64,000 bases of DNA from Pseudomonadota bacterium (GTDB lineage: Bacteria > Pseudomonadota > Gammaproteobacteria > Steroidobacterales > Steroidobacteraceae): contig JAFEDS010000006.1 of assembly GCA_018241505.1 (NCBI GenBank), positions 124,001 to 188,000 of the forward strand, written 5' to 3'. The notes under the pieces are model-generated. The model was not told the DNA's origin and searched no databases. It worked only from the letters and a program-made list of their open reading frames with translations. Numbering within the stretch: position 1 is the stretch's first letter; each line of letters opens with the position of its first letter. The translations under genes and the position numbers were made by a program. Positions 8,731 to 17,363 of this stretch are shown here, piece after piece.

Positions 8731-10563
8731 ATGTCGACGTCAACCGCCCAACTGAACCCGATCGTAAGCCAAGTGACCGAACGCGTCCGAGATCGCAGTC
8801 GCAAGGAGCGATCCGAATATCTCGCGCGCATGCAGGCGGAAACCGCGGTAAACAGCACTCGCTCAAAATTGTCCTGCGGCAACCTGGCACATGGATTCGC
8901 GGCGGCGAGCCCTGCCGACAAGGACGTGCTGAAGCAACTGCGGTGGCCGAATCTTGCCATAGTCACGGCCTACAATGACATGTTGTCCGCGCACCAACCG
9001 TTCGAAGGCTATCCGGGACTGATTCGTGCCGCGGCGCGCGAAGCTGGTGCAACTGCGCAGGTTGCCGGCGGCGTGCCGGCCATGTGCGACGGGGTTACGC
9101 AGGGTCAGGCCGGCATGGAATTGTCGCTGTTCAGCCGCGATGTCATTGCCATGTCAACCGGCATTGCGCTGTCGCACCGCATGTTTGACGGGGCTTTGTG
9201 CCTGGGCGTTTGCGACAAAATTGTGCCGGGGCTGGTCATGGGCGCCCTGGCATTCGGCCACCTGCCTACGATCTTCGTCCCGGCCGGCCCGATGACGTCC
9301 GGCCTGCCCAACAAGGAAAAGTCCCGCATCCGCCAGCTCTTTGCCGAGGGCAAGGCCACGCGCGATGCACTACTTCAGTGCGAAGCGGACAGCTACCACT
9401 CGGCGGGAACGTGCACGTTCTACGGCACGGCCAACAGCAACCAGATGTTGATGGAAGTGATGGGACTGCACCTGCCGGGCAGCGCGTTCGTCAATCCCAA
9501 CACGCCCCTGCGCGACATGCTCACGGCGGCGGCCACCCGCCGGGCGGCAAAAATCACCTCCCTGGGCGATGAATACATTCCGATGGCTTTTGTGGTCAGT
9601 GAAGAAACGGTAGTGAATGCGATCGTGGGCCTGCTGGCCACGGGGGGCTCGACGAATCACACATTGCACCTGGTTGCGATGGCCCGGGCGGCCGGTATCA
9701 CCATTGACTGGAATGATTTCAGTGAGCTGTCCGATGTCGTTCCCCTGCTGGCGCGTATCTATCCCAACGGCGGCGCCGATGTGAATCATTTCCACGCCGC
9801 CGGCGGCATGGGCTTCCTGATCCGCGAGCTGTTACAGGCGGGCCTGATGCACGAGGATGTTCAAACTGTTGTTGGCCGAGGGCTGCGCGCCTACACCCAG
9901 GAACCCTGGCTCTCAGCCAACGGTCTCGCCTGGCGCGAGGCGCCGGCACAAAGCGGCGACACCCACGTGTTGCGACCGGCGAGCAATCCGTTCAGTCACG
10001 ACGGCGGCCTGAAGCTTCTGCGCGGCAACCTCGGGCGCTCCGTCATCAAGGTATCGGCTGTCACGAGCGAGCATCGGATTGTTGAAGCACCGGCCCGGGT
10101 GTTTGATTCCCAGGAGGCGGTGATTGCGGCCTTCAAAGCCGGGGAGCTGGCGCGGGATGTGATTGTGGTGGTGCGATTCCAGGGACCCAGGGCCAATGGC
10201 ATGCCGGAGCTGCACCAGCTCACACCGGCCCTGAGCTCACTGCAGAGCAAGGGATTCAAAGTGGCACTGGTGACCGACGGCAGAATGTCTGGAGCGTCCG
10301 GCACAGTCCCGGCCGCCATACACGTCAGCCCCGAGTGCATCGGCGGCGGACCGTTGGGTAAGGTTCGGGATGGCGACATCCTCAGGTTGGACAGCATCGC
10401 CGGAACGTTGGACGCGCATGTGTCCTCGGCGATCTGGGACCCGCGACCCAACGCAGAAGCCGATCTCAGCGCCAACGAGCATGGCGTCGGGCGCGAGTTG
10501 TTCAGGCTTTTCCGAACCAACGCGGCGGAGGCGGAGTGCGGAGGAGGAGTGTGCGCCCCTTAG
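8731..10563 (+). CDS. edd: 6-phosphogluconate dehydratase
   Basis: Edd dehydrates 6-phosphogluconate to 2-keto-3-deoxy-6-phosphogluconate in the Entner-Doudoroff pathway, using a 4Fe-4S cluster. The 610-residue length matches E. coli Edd (603). Visible are [20 protein letters not shown], the IlvD/Edd signature [30 protein letters not shown] with cluster cysteines, GTANSNQM and the C-terminal [13 protein letters not shown] at 8731 was chosen because family similarity begins within a few residues; the open frame continues upstream only by overlapping zwf. The tail ends in an unusual GGGVCAP. Confidence 0.97.
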   Translation: MSTSTAQLNPIVSQVTERVRDRSRKERSEYLARMQAETAVNSTRSKLSCGNLAHGFAAASPADKDVLKQLRWPNLAIVTAYNDMLSAHQPFEGYPGLIRAAAREAGATAQVAGGVPAMCDGVTQGQAGMELSLFSRDVIAMSTGIALSHRMFDGALCLGVCDKIVPGLVMGALAFGHLPTIFVPAGPMTSGLPNKEKSRIRQLFAEGKATRDALLQCEADSYHSAGTCTFYGTANSNQMLMEVMGLHLPGSAFVNPNTPLRDMLTAAATRRAAKITSLGDEYIPMAFVVSEETVVNAIVGLLATGGSTNHTLHLVAMARAAGITIDWNDFSELSDVVPLLARIYPNGGADVNHFHAAGGMGFLIRELLQAGLMHEDVQTVVGRGLRAYTQEPWLSANGLAWREAPAQSGDTHVLRPASNPFSHDGGLKLLRGNLGRSVIKVSAVTSEHRIVEAPARVFDSQEAVIAAFKAGELARDVIVVVRFQGPRANGMPELHQLTPALSSLQSKGFKVALVTDGRMSGASGTVPAAIHVSPECIGGGPLGKVRDGDILRLDSIAGTLDAHVSSAIWDPRPNAEADLSANEHGVGRELFRLFRTNAAEAECGGGVCAP

Positions 10564-10739
10564 CGCCCGCTTGATTTACGAACCGCACAGCGTGAAAGCG
10601 GTGGCTCACTCGAGAGGGGCGCCGCCGGCACTGCGCCACCTGTTCGTGAATCAGCGGCCAAGGCCTGTCGTCTGAATGACTGCAGGCGGTGCCCCGGCAT
10701 GAGATATGCTGTTGGCATCGCACTGCTTCGGACACGCGC

Positions 10740-12665
10740 ATGCACCGAACTCTCCTGCCGGCTGCCCTCGCCCTCCTCGTCCAATCCGCTTTTGCTCAAA
10801 CGCCGCCGACGCTGCTGCCCCAACCCGCAGTGGCCGCACTCGCCAATGAGCTAAGTGGCGAAACAGCGAAACGCAACCTCGAAGGCCTGGCGCGGTTGCA
10901 CCGCCAGCGCGGCTCGCAGGGCTTCCACTCTGCGGCCGAGCTGATTGCCGAACGCGCCCGCGCCTATGGCCTGCAGCATGTGGAGATTCTGAAGTTTCCT
11001 GCAGATGGGAAGATCTTCTACGGTACGCAACGATCGCGATTGGCCTGGGATGCCGAGGAAGGCGAGCTGTCCGAGCTGAAGGACGGCGCCGAGATCAAAA
11101 TGGCCAGCTTCGCCGCCGAACCCGTGGTGTTGGCCGAGGACAGCGAGTCCGCCGATGTCACTACTGAGCTGGTCGACGTCGGTGACGGCACCAAGGAAAG
11201 TGACTACGCCGGCAAAGACGTGTCAGGCAAGATCGTCCTCGTGGCGGTCGCCGCGGACAGCGCTCAGGAACTGGCCATCGGTCGATTCAAAGCCGCGGGC
11301 ATCATCAGCTACGCACAGAATCAAAAGACCGCGTGGTCGGGTGACAACGACAACCTGGTCCGCTGGGGTCACCTGGAGTCGTTCTCATCCAATCCCACTT
11401 TCGCATTCCAGGTATCGCTGCGGACGGCACGCGCCCTGAAGGACCGATTGCTCCACGGCGAGCATATCCGGCTGCACGCCCGGGTGAAGGCGGGCCAACA
11501 CCCGGCGGCTTACGAAATCGTGACAGCGACCATCGACGGCACTTCCGATGCGCAATCGCAGATCGCGTTTTCGTGCCACCTCGACCATCAGCGGCCGGGC
11601 GCCAACGACAATGCGAGCGGGTGCGTCACCATCCTCGAAGCGGCACGCACACTGCAGAAGCTGATTGCCGACGGCAAGCTGGCGCGACCCACCCGGACCC
11701 TCCGGTTCATCTGGCCACCGGAAATTGAAGGCACCACCACACTGTTGAATGCGCGGCCGGACCTTGCTCAGCACATCAAGGCGGCCATTCACATGGATAT
11801 GGTGGGCGGCGGCCTCGATACAAAGAGTGTGTTTCATGTGACACGCGGCCCCATGAGCCTCCCCTCTTTCGTCCACGACGTTGCCTGGTCGTTCGCGAGT
11901 TGGATCAACACCGAGTCCTACCAGTTCGCAGCCGGGGGCAGGTCCGACTATCCGATGATTGCGCCCGAAGGCGGCAAGGAGCCGCTGCGCGCCGAGTACT
12001 CCGCTTACACCATGGGCAGCGATCATGACGTGTACCAGGATTCGTCGTTCGGGATCCCATCCATCTACCTGAACGACTGGCCCGACCGCTACATTCATAC
12101 CAACTTTGACAGCGCCGCCAACATTGATCCCACGAAGCTGAAGCGCGCGGCGTTCATCGGTGCGGCCAGCGGCTACTTCCTCGCCAATTTCTCGACGGCG
12201 GATGTTCCGGCGACGCGACGGGCGGTCGCCGTGGGGCGGTTGCTGCGAGCTGCTCAGGCGATGGAACGGGGGCAGGATGCGGCTGTCCTGACCCAGTATG
12301 AAACCAGCATTGATGCAATTCTGGCGCGGAACGATGTATTCGCGCGAGCGCCCGCGCGGCCTGCGAAAGCGTCGATATTCCAGCGCCGCCCGGAGCCACG
12401 CGGCGAAATGGTCATCTTTGGCTATGACTACTTCGCTGATCATGCGAAGGCAGCGGGCATTCCCAAACCCAAGCTGCTGGACTATGAGGGAGCGTGGGGG
12501 TCGGGTGAGGAATACGCTTACGAAGCGCTCAACTTTGTGGATGGCAGCCGGTCGGTGCGGCAGATCACTGATGCGCTGTCGGTTGAATACGGGCCGGTAT
12601 CGCAGGAGTTGGTGATGGAGTATCTGCAGGCTCTGGAGAAGATTGGGATTTTGCAGCGGAAGTAG
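10740..12665 (+). CDS. Exported M28-family zinc peptidase
   Basis: A 641-residue protein starting with a Sec signal peptide (RTLLPAALALLVQSAFAQ, cleavage near residue 20). A PA-like insert lies around residues 130-250, followed by an M28 aminopeptidase domain with zinc ligands in FSCHLDHQ and GANDNASG, an acidic EIEG catalytic motif and HMDMVGGG. The last roughly 120 residues form an extra domain after the peptidase fold. The ATG at 10740 places the signal peptide at the terminus. It probably trims peptides in the periplasm or outside the cell. It stands alone, with 176 bp of apparently empty DNA separating it from edd. Confidence 0.85.
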   Translation: MHRTLLPAALALLVQSAFAQTPPTLLPQPAVAALANELSGETAKRNLEGLARLHRQRGSQGFHSAAELIAERARAYGLQHVEILKFPADGKIFYGTQRSRLAWDAEEGELSELKDGAEIKMASFAAEPVVLAEDSESADVTTELVDVGDGTKESDYAGKDVSGKIVLVAVAADSAQELAIGRFKAAGIISYAQNQKTAWSGDNDNLVRWGHLESFSSNPTFAFQVSLRTARALKDRLLHGEHIRLHARVKAGQHPAAYEIVTATIDGTSDAQSQIAFSCHLDHQRPGANDNASGCVTILEAARTLQKLIADGKLARPTRTLRFIWPPEIEGTTTLLNARPDLAQHIKAAIHMDMVGGGLDTKSVFHVTRGPMSLPSFVHDVAWSFASWINTESYQFAAGGRSDYPMIAPEGGKEPLRAEYSAYTMGSDHDVYQDSSFGIPSIYLNDWPDRYIHTNFDSAANIDPTKLKRAAFIGAASGYFLANFSTADVPATRRAVAVGRLLRAAQAMERGQDAAVLTQYETSIDAILARNDVFARAPARPAKASIFQRRPEPRGEMVIFGYDYFADHAKAAGIPKPKLLDYEGAWGSGEEYAYEALNFVDGSRSVRQITDALSVEYGPVSQELVMEYLQALEKIGILQRK

Positions 12666-12720
12666 CCGAAACCGACAAGAGTCATTTGCTGCGCAGACGC
12701 TTCAGCCGCAAAATCAGGGT

Positions 12721-12897
12721 ATGAAGAAAAAAGGCAAATCCGCGCCCGCAAAGCGCTCGAGGCGTAAAGCTGAGTCATTGGGTCGAAGTCCATTGACAGG
12801 AACTCGAATTCTGCGACCGGTCGCGCGCGGCGGAACTGTCACGCTAGTCCAAGTGAGGCGTGCCGTGCGCGCTATGTACGCGTCCGGAGACGAGTAG
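12721..12897 (+). CDS. Small basic protein, first gene of a two-gene cassette (copy 1)
   Basis: A 58-residue protein with a lysine/arginine-rich N-terminus followed by PLTGTRILRPVARGGTV and the helix VQVRRAVRAM. I do not recognise a named family. It is supported by a second, N-terminally truncated copy at 17228-17347 that keeps PLTG, the RRAVRA helix and the same position just before a second cassette gene. The basic head and the short helix could bind nucleic acid or the partner protein; that is speculation. The next gene (12901) starts four bases after this stop. Confidence 0.55.
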   Translation: MKKKGKSAPAKRSRRKAESLGRSPLTGTRILRPVARGGTVTLVQVRRAVRAMYASGDE

Positions 12898-12900
12898 TGC

Positions 12901-13520
12901 TTGGTCGCTAACGAAGCTACGCCTCCAGAAGGCGTATTCGTCACTTGCCCTTTTGACACATCTCGCGCGTCGAGTTAGATAGGAACACTCTTCCTCGCTT
13001 TAACATGCCACTCGAACTGGGACTCTTTATGGGTGCCAGACGATTCGGGTCGCGGTTACAAAGGGAGAAACGGCTGCTGATTTTTGATACCGAGAAATAC
13101 CGGTATCGGAAGTTCATGTCGGACATAGCGGGCATGGACATTCACGCGCACGCAGCAGAGCCCGAGTGCGCAATCACCGAGACTCGCAATTGGCTGGCGA
13201 ATGTGTCGCGCCGGCAACTTCCTGGCAGCCACCAGTTGATCGCGATCTACCGCAGATTTCATGGAGATCTTCCGACTCTCGCCGGCAAAGTGGGCCTTGA
13301 CGAACCCACCATAACCTACATCGACTTTGAGGGTATGCTGGTTGGCTGGCTGGTTAACGCAGGCTCGACCCGCGATCTCCGATTGAACAGGTCAATCGAG
13401 GTGGCGTACGGGTCGAACCGCGCGCTTCGAACTACTCGAACGGTAAGGGCAAGAGCGGTAGCGCGTAGACGCCGAATGCCGCGGCATCAAAGCGTTCGGC
13501 TCCGCCGCTCGGGTTGTTGA
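12901..13520 (+). pseudogene. Disrupted cassette protein (copy 1), internal deletion and frameshift
   Basis: From TTG at 12901 the frame reads PPEGVFVTCPFD and then hits TAG at 12976. From 12957 a different frame reads HISRVELDRNTLPRFNMPLELG and continues through FDTEKYRYRKFMSDIAGMD to about 13360. From memory, intact relatives read DVFINCPFD, then about 60 residues, then HDISRTEL and LPRFNMPLELG. The middle is therefore missing and the two ends are out of frame. Copy 2 at 17364 shares the start and the DTEKYRY-SDIAGMDIHAHA segment. The open frame after about 13360 runs antisense to the neighbouring broken gene and is not conserved. Confidence 0.6.
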
Positions 13521-13921
13521 CAACGTAGGGCGCGCCGATCTTGTCGGCACGCACCAGGCCGATGACGTTCTTGGGCTCGGCGGTCGGATTGCACCAGGGC
13601 GAGAAGAAGTTGGCGTTGATGGCAATCCACACTCTCTGGTCGACGGCGAACTGCGAGATGGTTTCAGAGGTAGTCTGCAGCGAGCCGCTGTGGGGCGTCG
13701 CGATGAAAGCGATGCCCGGCGCCTTCAGATCGACTCGCGTAATGTAGGCTTTGCTCGTAGTGGCAACGCTCGTTGCAGTCGGGTTCGACGGTACCGTGGC
13801 TGTTTCAAAGTCAACGCCGGTGTACAACGGCGAAAAAGCCGCTTTGTTTGATATCAGCGGCGTTGGCGGAAAAGGCCGCGCTTGCGACGAAGACCGCGAC
13901 CAGGAGGTTGAAAGTGCGCAT
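13432..13921 (-). pseudogene. Phosphodiester glycosidase (NAGPA)-like gene, frameshifted and C-terminally truncated
   Basis: The minus strand reads YTGVDFETATV, then AYITRVDLKAPGIAF, SETISQFA and AINANFFSP, the N-terminal half of the phosphodiester glycosidase (NAGPA-like) domain. A convincing signal peptide, MRTFNLLVAVFVASAAFSANA, starts at ATG 13921 but lies in another frame, which stops at 13811. In the glycosidase frame the upstream residues are unconvincing (Arg/Ser/Pro-rich). One base change in frame near 13845 would join them. The protein also ends after about 150 residues, short of usual members, next to cassette copy 1. Together this indicates a decayed secreted protein. Confidence 0.55.
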
Positions 13922-14004
13922 GATGTGCCCTCGGGGCTCCCAAAGTGGAGGCCCCTACAGCATGCTGTGCGCACGTTAATGTTTGAACAACGTTCAGCCT
14001 GAGA

Positions 14005-15174
14005 TTACGCCGCGGGCACGCGGCTCTTGTCGATCTTGACCAGAACCGTGTACTCGGGATCCACGAGTTGGATCACGGGCGCATGTGCGTTCTGGGACAC
14101 GAACTGGTATGCGTCCAACTCGGACATCCCCGACTTCGCACGCACCCAGCCGATCATTGCTTTGAAGGCTACCCGCGCGGCATCTTCGAGAGGACGCGCA
14201 GCGCCCACAAACATCACTTCGCGCTCGTTCTCGATTCGGGGAATGGGGGTCTTTACGCCCTTTATCAGGCTCACGACCACATCAACATTCATCGCGCCTT
14301 CAATGGCCGCGCCGATGATTTCTCCGTCGCCCATTGCGTAGTGGCCATCGCCGAATGACAGCAGGCCACCAGGCATGTTGACACCGAGGTAAACGGTGTT
14401 CCCCGCCCGTACTTCGGGGCAATCCATGTTGCCCCCGAATGTGTCGGGGACAATGGTCGAGCGCACTTCACCGCCTGCGGGAGCCACACCAATGCACCCG
14501 AGGAACGGCGCAAGAGGCACCTCCCACGAGTGTTTGCCATCCTTTGATTTGGTGTGAGCTACGCCCCGTTTAGCATCAACGTCGTAGCGCCACGTCGTTT
14601 CCTCCAGATCGGGACCCAGCATCGCGGTGCGATCGTTGCCGACCATGATTCCGAAGCCTGGGATGAACGTGGAGATGGCGTAGTCGCGTGCGGGCTCCAA
14701 CTTCAGGATCCGGATCGCCAGTGTGTCACCCGGTTGTGCGCCCTCTACAAAGAAAGGCCCGGTCTGGGGGTTGTCATGGCCGGGAACTGTCACCTTGGAG
14801 ACGAGATCCGCCGAGGTCTTGATAGTCCCGTCGAAACAGTCTTCAGTCCAGGTGATGATGCGCGTTCCGGATTGGATTCGATGGCGCGGAACTACACCGC
14901 CGAAGGTGTAGGCCAACTCGTTGTGCTTGGGGGTGTAGCGGAGCACAGGCCCGCTAGCCGCGTCCGATGCCGCTGCCGCGCTGGCCGCCGCCGCTGAAGC
15001 AGCCACCGCCGCATTGGTACCCATCGCCGCCGAAGCGCCTGCCGCCACGGGAGTACCAACAGGTGCCGTCGCGCCTGCCGCTGCCAGCGTCCTTTCGCGC
15101 AAGGTGTCGCCTACTGCGGCCGCCCCAATGAGCCCCAATGACGACTGAGCAATAAATCGCCGACGTGTATTCAC
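14005..15174 (-). CDS. Exported acetamidase/formamidase-family protein
   Basis: A 389-residue member of the FmdA/AmdA family (PF03069), which hydrolyses small amides to ammonia and a carboxylate. A twin-arginine-like leader (NTRRRFIAQSSLGLIG) opens the protein, so a periplasmic location is likely. Residues about 33-74 form an extreme Ala-rich linker. Catalytic-domain marks include TEDCFDG, VPGHDNPQTGPF, PGDTLAIRIL, GCIGVAP, FGGNMDC and GDGHYAMGDGE. Its start overlaps the stop of the upstream amidohydrolase gene by four bases, suggesting consecutive steps on one substrate, which I cannot name. Confidence 0.85.
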   Translation of the reverse strand: MNTRRRFIAQSSLGLIGAAAVGDTLRERTLAAAGATAPVGTPVAAGASAAMGTNAAVAASAAAASAAAASDAASGPVLRYTPKHNELAYTFGGVVPRHRIQSGTRIITWTEDCFDGTIKTSADLVSKVTVPGHDNPQTGPFFVEGAQPGDTLAIRILKLEPARDYAISTFIPGFGIMVGNDRTAMLGPDLEETTWRYDVDAKRGVAHTKSKDGKHSWEVPLAPFLGCIGVAPAGGEVRSTIVPDTFGGNMDCPEVRAGNTVYLGVNMPGGLLSFGDGHYAMGDGEIIGAAIEGAMNVDVVVSLIKGVKTPIPRIENEREVMFVGAARPLEDAARVAFKAMIGWVRAKSGMSELDAYQFVSQNAHAPVIQLVDPEYTVLVKIDKSRVPAA

Positions 15175-16847
15175 TTTGCCGCTTCCTTCGCTTTTTCGTC
15201 GCTGACCATCTTACGCACATCCGCAAGCAATGCCTTGGCGTCGTAAATGATCCCATCGTGAATCGTCCAACGCACGCCACCCACGCGCTCGACCTTGCCA
15301 GTTGCATCATTGAGCCGCTGGGCCCCGGTGCCGTACAGCACCTTGAAATTCGCGAGGGGATTCTCGCCCACAATCACCAAGTCAGCATTCTTGCCTGACT
15401 CGACAGTGCCGATCTTATCCGCCATTCCCAACAGCTCGGCGCCCGACAATGTAGCGGAACGCACTACTTCCAGAGGATGGAAGCCCGCTTCCTGCAGCAG
15501 CTCGAGCTCGCGGACCCAGGCAAAACCGAACAACTTGTAGATAAAACCCGCGTCGTCCCCCACGGCGACACGGCCACCGGCGTTCTTGTAGTCATTAATG
15601 AATGACATCCACTTCTGGTAGTTCTGTTTCCAAGCGATCTCATCCGCCGTTGTCCAGTGGAACCAGTAAGCACCATGTGCTTCCCGATCCGCGGAGTACC
15701 AGCGCATGAGTTGGGGAAGTGTGTACTCGTCGTGCCATTCGGCACGCTGTTCCCGCATCAGGTCCCGGCTGGCCTCGTAGATCGTGAAGGTGGGAACGAT
15801 GGTGAAGTCACGACTGCGGAGCGTATCCAACACGTACTTCCAACGCTCGCTGCCGCGCGGCGCCGCCTGAGCCCACAATCTTCCAGCCTGGCCAAACCGG
15901 TCCGACTCATCGCTGTAGTTGTAATCAACGGGGTAGTCCTGGATGGTGCGGTCGGTGAACAGCGCTTCCGGCAAACCGTACCAATGCTCCATGCTGGTGA
16001 GTCCCCAAGCGGAAGTGTCGAGCACATTCATACGCGACACCGCGAGCTGGGCGTGGTGACAGGCGCTGCGAAGGCCTTTCACTTTTGCTTCCGCAAGCGC
16101 GGCCTGCATGACATCGGGCGGGGATCCGAGGAATTTGATGCCATCGGCACCCGCGGCGGCCACGGCATCGACCCACTTCTTCGCTTCGGCCGCGTTGTGA
16201 ACACCGCCAGGAACATCCTGATCCGTTGGGAACCCGGCATAAGCCGCGATGCGGGGAGCGACGATCTCGTGCGCAGCACTGCGGCGGCGTTCATTCATTG
16301 TCCAGCGCAGTCCGTTGAAGGAACCGGCCTCGCGCACGGTCGTGATTCCGTGACCCAGCCAGAGTTTGTACACGTACTCGGCGGGCGGCACGGTGCCGAC
16401 CAGCCCCTGATGGGAATCCGCTATGTGAGCATGCGCGTTGATGAACCCGGGCAACACGTACATGCCGGTGGCATCGATCTCGTGATCCCCCTTCGCCGGC
16501 CGGCCTGCGTCTTTGACGGGGACGTGCGGAAATCCCACGCTGGCCACGCGAGCGATGCGATCGTTCTCAATCACGATATCCACAGGCCCTACCGGTGGAG
16601 CACCGGTGCCATCGATGAGGGTCGCGCCGCGGATGATCAGGCGCTTATAGGGGCCGAGCCCCTCACCCGGACGCCGGTTCGGCGCCGGCGCGGGCGCCTT
16701 GACCGTGTCATTGGCGCCGGCGTCGTACATTTCCTCCCCAGGAGCGGGGTGAGCGGCTTCAGCCGCCAGGGCGACTTCAGCGTTGAACCCGGCGATCGAA
16801 ATCCACGCGGCCGCGGCTGCAGCCAGCACAAAGGTGTTCTTCTTCAT
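15171..16847 (-). CDS. Exported metal-dependent amidohydrolase (imidazolonepropionase-like)
   Basis: A 558-residue protein with a Sec signal peptide (FVLAAAAAAWISIAGFNAEVALA). The amidohydrolase barrel begins at IDGTGAPP; the metal motif is NAHAHIADSH near residues 136-145, further histidines lie in CHHAQL, and the metal aspartate lies in VGDDAGF. The C-terminal SGKNADLVIVGENPL strand is the classic composite-domain ending. It belongs to the broad imidazolonepropionase-like amidohydrolases, whose substrates cannot be told from sequence. It is transcribed with the downstream acetamidase-like gene (4-base overlap). The 5' tRNA-like remnant lies 56 bp upstream of its start. Confidence 0.85.
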   Translation of the reverse strand: MKKNTFVLAAAAAAWISIAGFNAEVALAAEAAHPAPGEEMYDAGANDTVKAPAPAPNRRPGEGLGPYKRLIIRGATLIDGTGAPPVGPVDIVIENDRIARVASVGFPHVPVKDAGRPAKGDHEIDATGMYVLPGFINAHAHIADSHQGLVGTVPPAEYVYKLWLGHGITTVREAGSFNGLRWTMNERRRSAAHEIVAPRIAAYAGFPTDQDVPGGVHNAAEAKKWVDAVAAAGADGIKFLGSPPDVMQAALAEAKVKGLRSACHHAQLAVSRMNVLDTSAWGLTSMEHWYGLPEALFTDRTIQDYPVDYNYSDESDRFGQAGRLWAQAAPRGSERWKYVLDTLRSRDFTIVPTFTIYEASRDLMREQRAEWHDEYTLPQLMRWYSADREAHGAYWFHWTTADEIAWKQNYQKWMSFINDYKNAGGRVAVGDDAGFIYKLFGFAWVRELELLQEAGFHPLEVVRSATLSGAELLGMADKIGTVESGKNADLVIVGENPLANFKVLYGTGAQRLNDATGKVERVGGVRWTIHDGIIYDAKALLADVRKMVSDEKAKEAAK

Positions 16848-16902
16848 AGCTCCCCACGTGATTTATGCCCCCTCCGGCATTGCTCATAGAATGGAATGAC
16901 AG

Positions 16903-16930
16903 GCCGGTGTAGTTCAATGGCAGAACTGCA
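16903..16930 (+). pseudogene. 5'-half remnant of a tRNA-Gly gene
   Basis: Twenty-eight bases match the acceptor strand, D-arm and start of the anticodon stem of a glycine tRNA (GCCGGTGTAGTTCAATGG). They differ from the intact tRNA-Gly at 17121 at a few positions. No matching anticodon loop, T-arm or 3' acceptor strand follows. It is in the same orientation, 218 bp upstream of the intact gene. Confidence 0.6.
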
Positions 16931-17120
16931 CACACTACTCGCACCCTTGTTAGAGGTCTTCGCGACTGAAGAACTCGCGTGATCCCCGGAGGCCGTGTGA
17001 GGTAGAGGATGCTGGAGCAAGTGAATGGCGGGCCTGCACTGGGTGATTGTTCGACCCCCTCGGGGGATGTACCATTCCAGATCCGAGATGGATGCCTCTG
17101 CGACGAGGTCCTCCATGGGC
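16931..17120. other. 190-bp spacer between tRNA remnant and tRNA-Gly
   Basis: No convincing coding frame. The reading frames here are short and run through the tRNA. It holds one small inverted repeat around 17054-17066 (CCCCCTCGGGGG). I see no second tRNA half. Confidence 0.4.
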
Positions 17121-17194
17121 GCGGGTGTAGCTCAATGGTAGAGCTCTTGGTTCCCAACCAAGTGACGAGGGTTCGATTCCCTTCACCCGCTCCA
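17121..17194 (+). tRNA. tRNA-Gly (anticodon CCC)
   Basis: A complete 74-base cloverleaf including the encoded CCA. The acceptor stem is GCGGGTG paired with CACCCGC, the D-arm contains AGCTCAATGGTAGAGCT, the anticodon stem CTTGG/CCAAG encloses TTCCCAA, and the T-arm is GAGGG-TTCGATT-CCCTT. Anticodon CCC reads GGG. Discriminator T is followed by CCA. It is closely similar to the E. coli glyU type. Confidence 0.96.
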
Positions 17195-17227
17195 ATCCCG
17201 TGACGCCGACTCGCCCGCCTCAACAGG

Positions 17228-17347
17228 ATATCCATCGAGCCTCTCACTGGAGCTCTGGTATTGAAGTCCGCCGCCAAAGGCGCATCTGTCTCGAGATCAG
17301 AAGTGAGACGCGCCGTACGTGCGCTGAAGACTCTCACCGCTGACTGA
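17228..17347 (+). pseudogene. Truncated small cassette gene (copy 2)
   Basis: This frame reads EPLTGALVLKSAAKGASVSR followed by SEVRRAVRALKTLTAD and a stop at 17345. It aligns with the last about 38 residues of the copy-1 protein (12721-12897): PLTG, then a basic stretch, then the RRAVRA helix. No basic N-terminus or start with a ribosome site is visible, because the tRNA-Gly gene ends only 33 bp upstream. It looks like the 3' part of the first cassette gene, cut at or near the tRNA 3' end. Confidence 0.5.
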
Positions 17348-17363
17348 TAATTGGCCGCGTCCG

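Noticed and set aside
11385-12443. 352-codon minus-strand open frame opposite the M28 peptidase
   Set aside because: The plus-strand peptidase has clear zinc motifs and a signal peptide; this frame has none.
15657-16889. 410-codon plus-strand open frame opposite the amidohydrolase
   Set aside because: Antisense shadow without recognisable domain or ribosome site.
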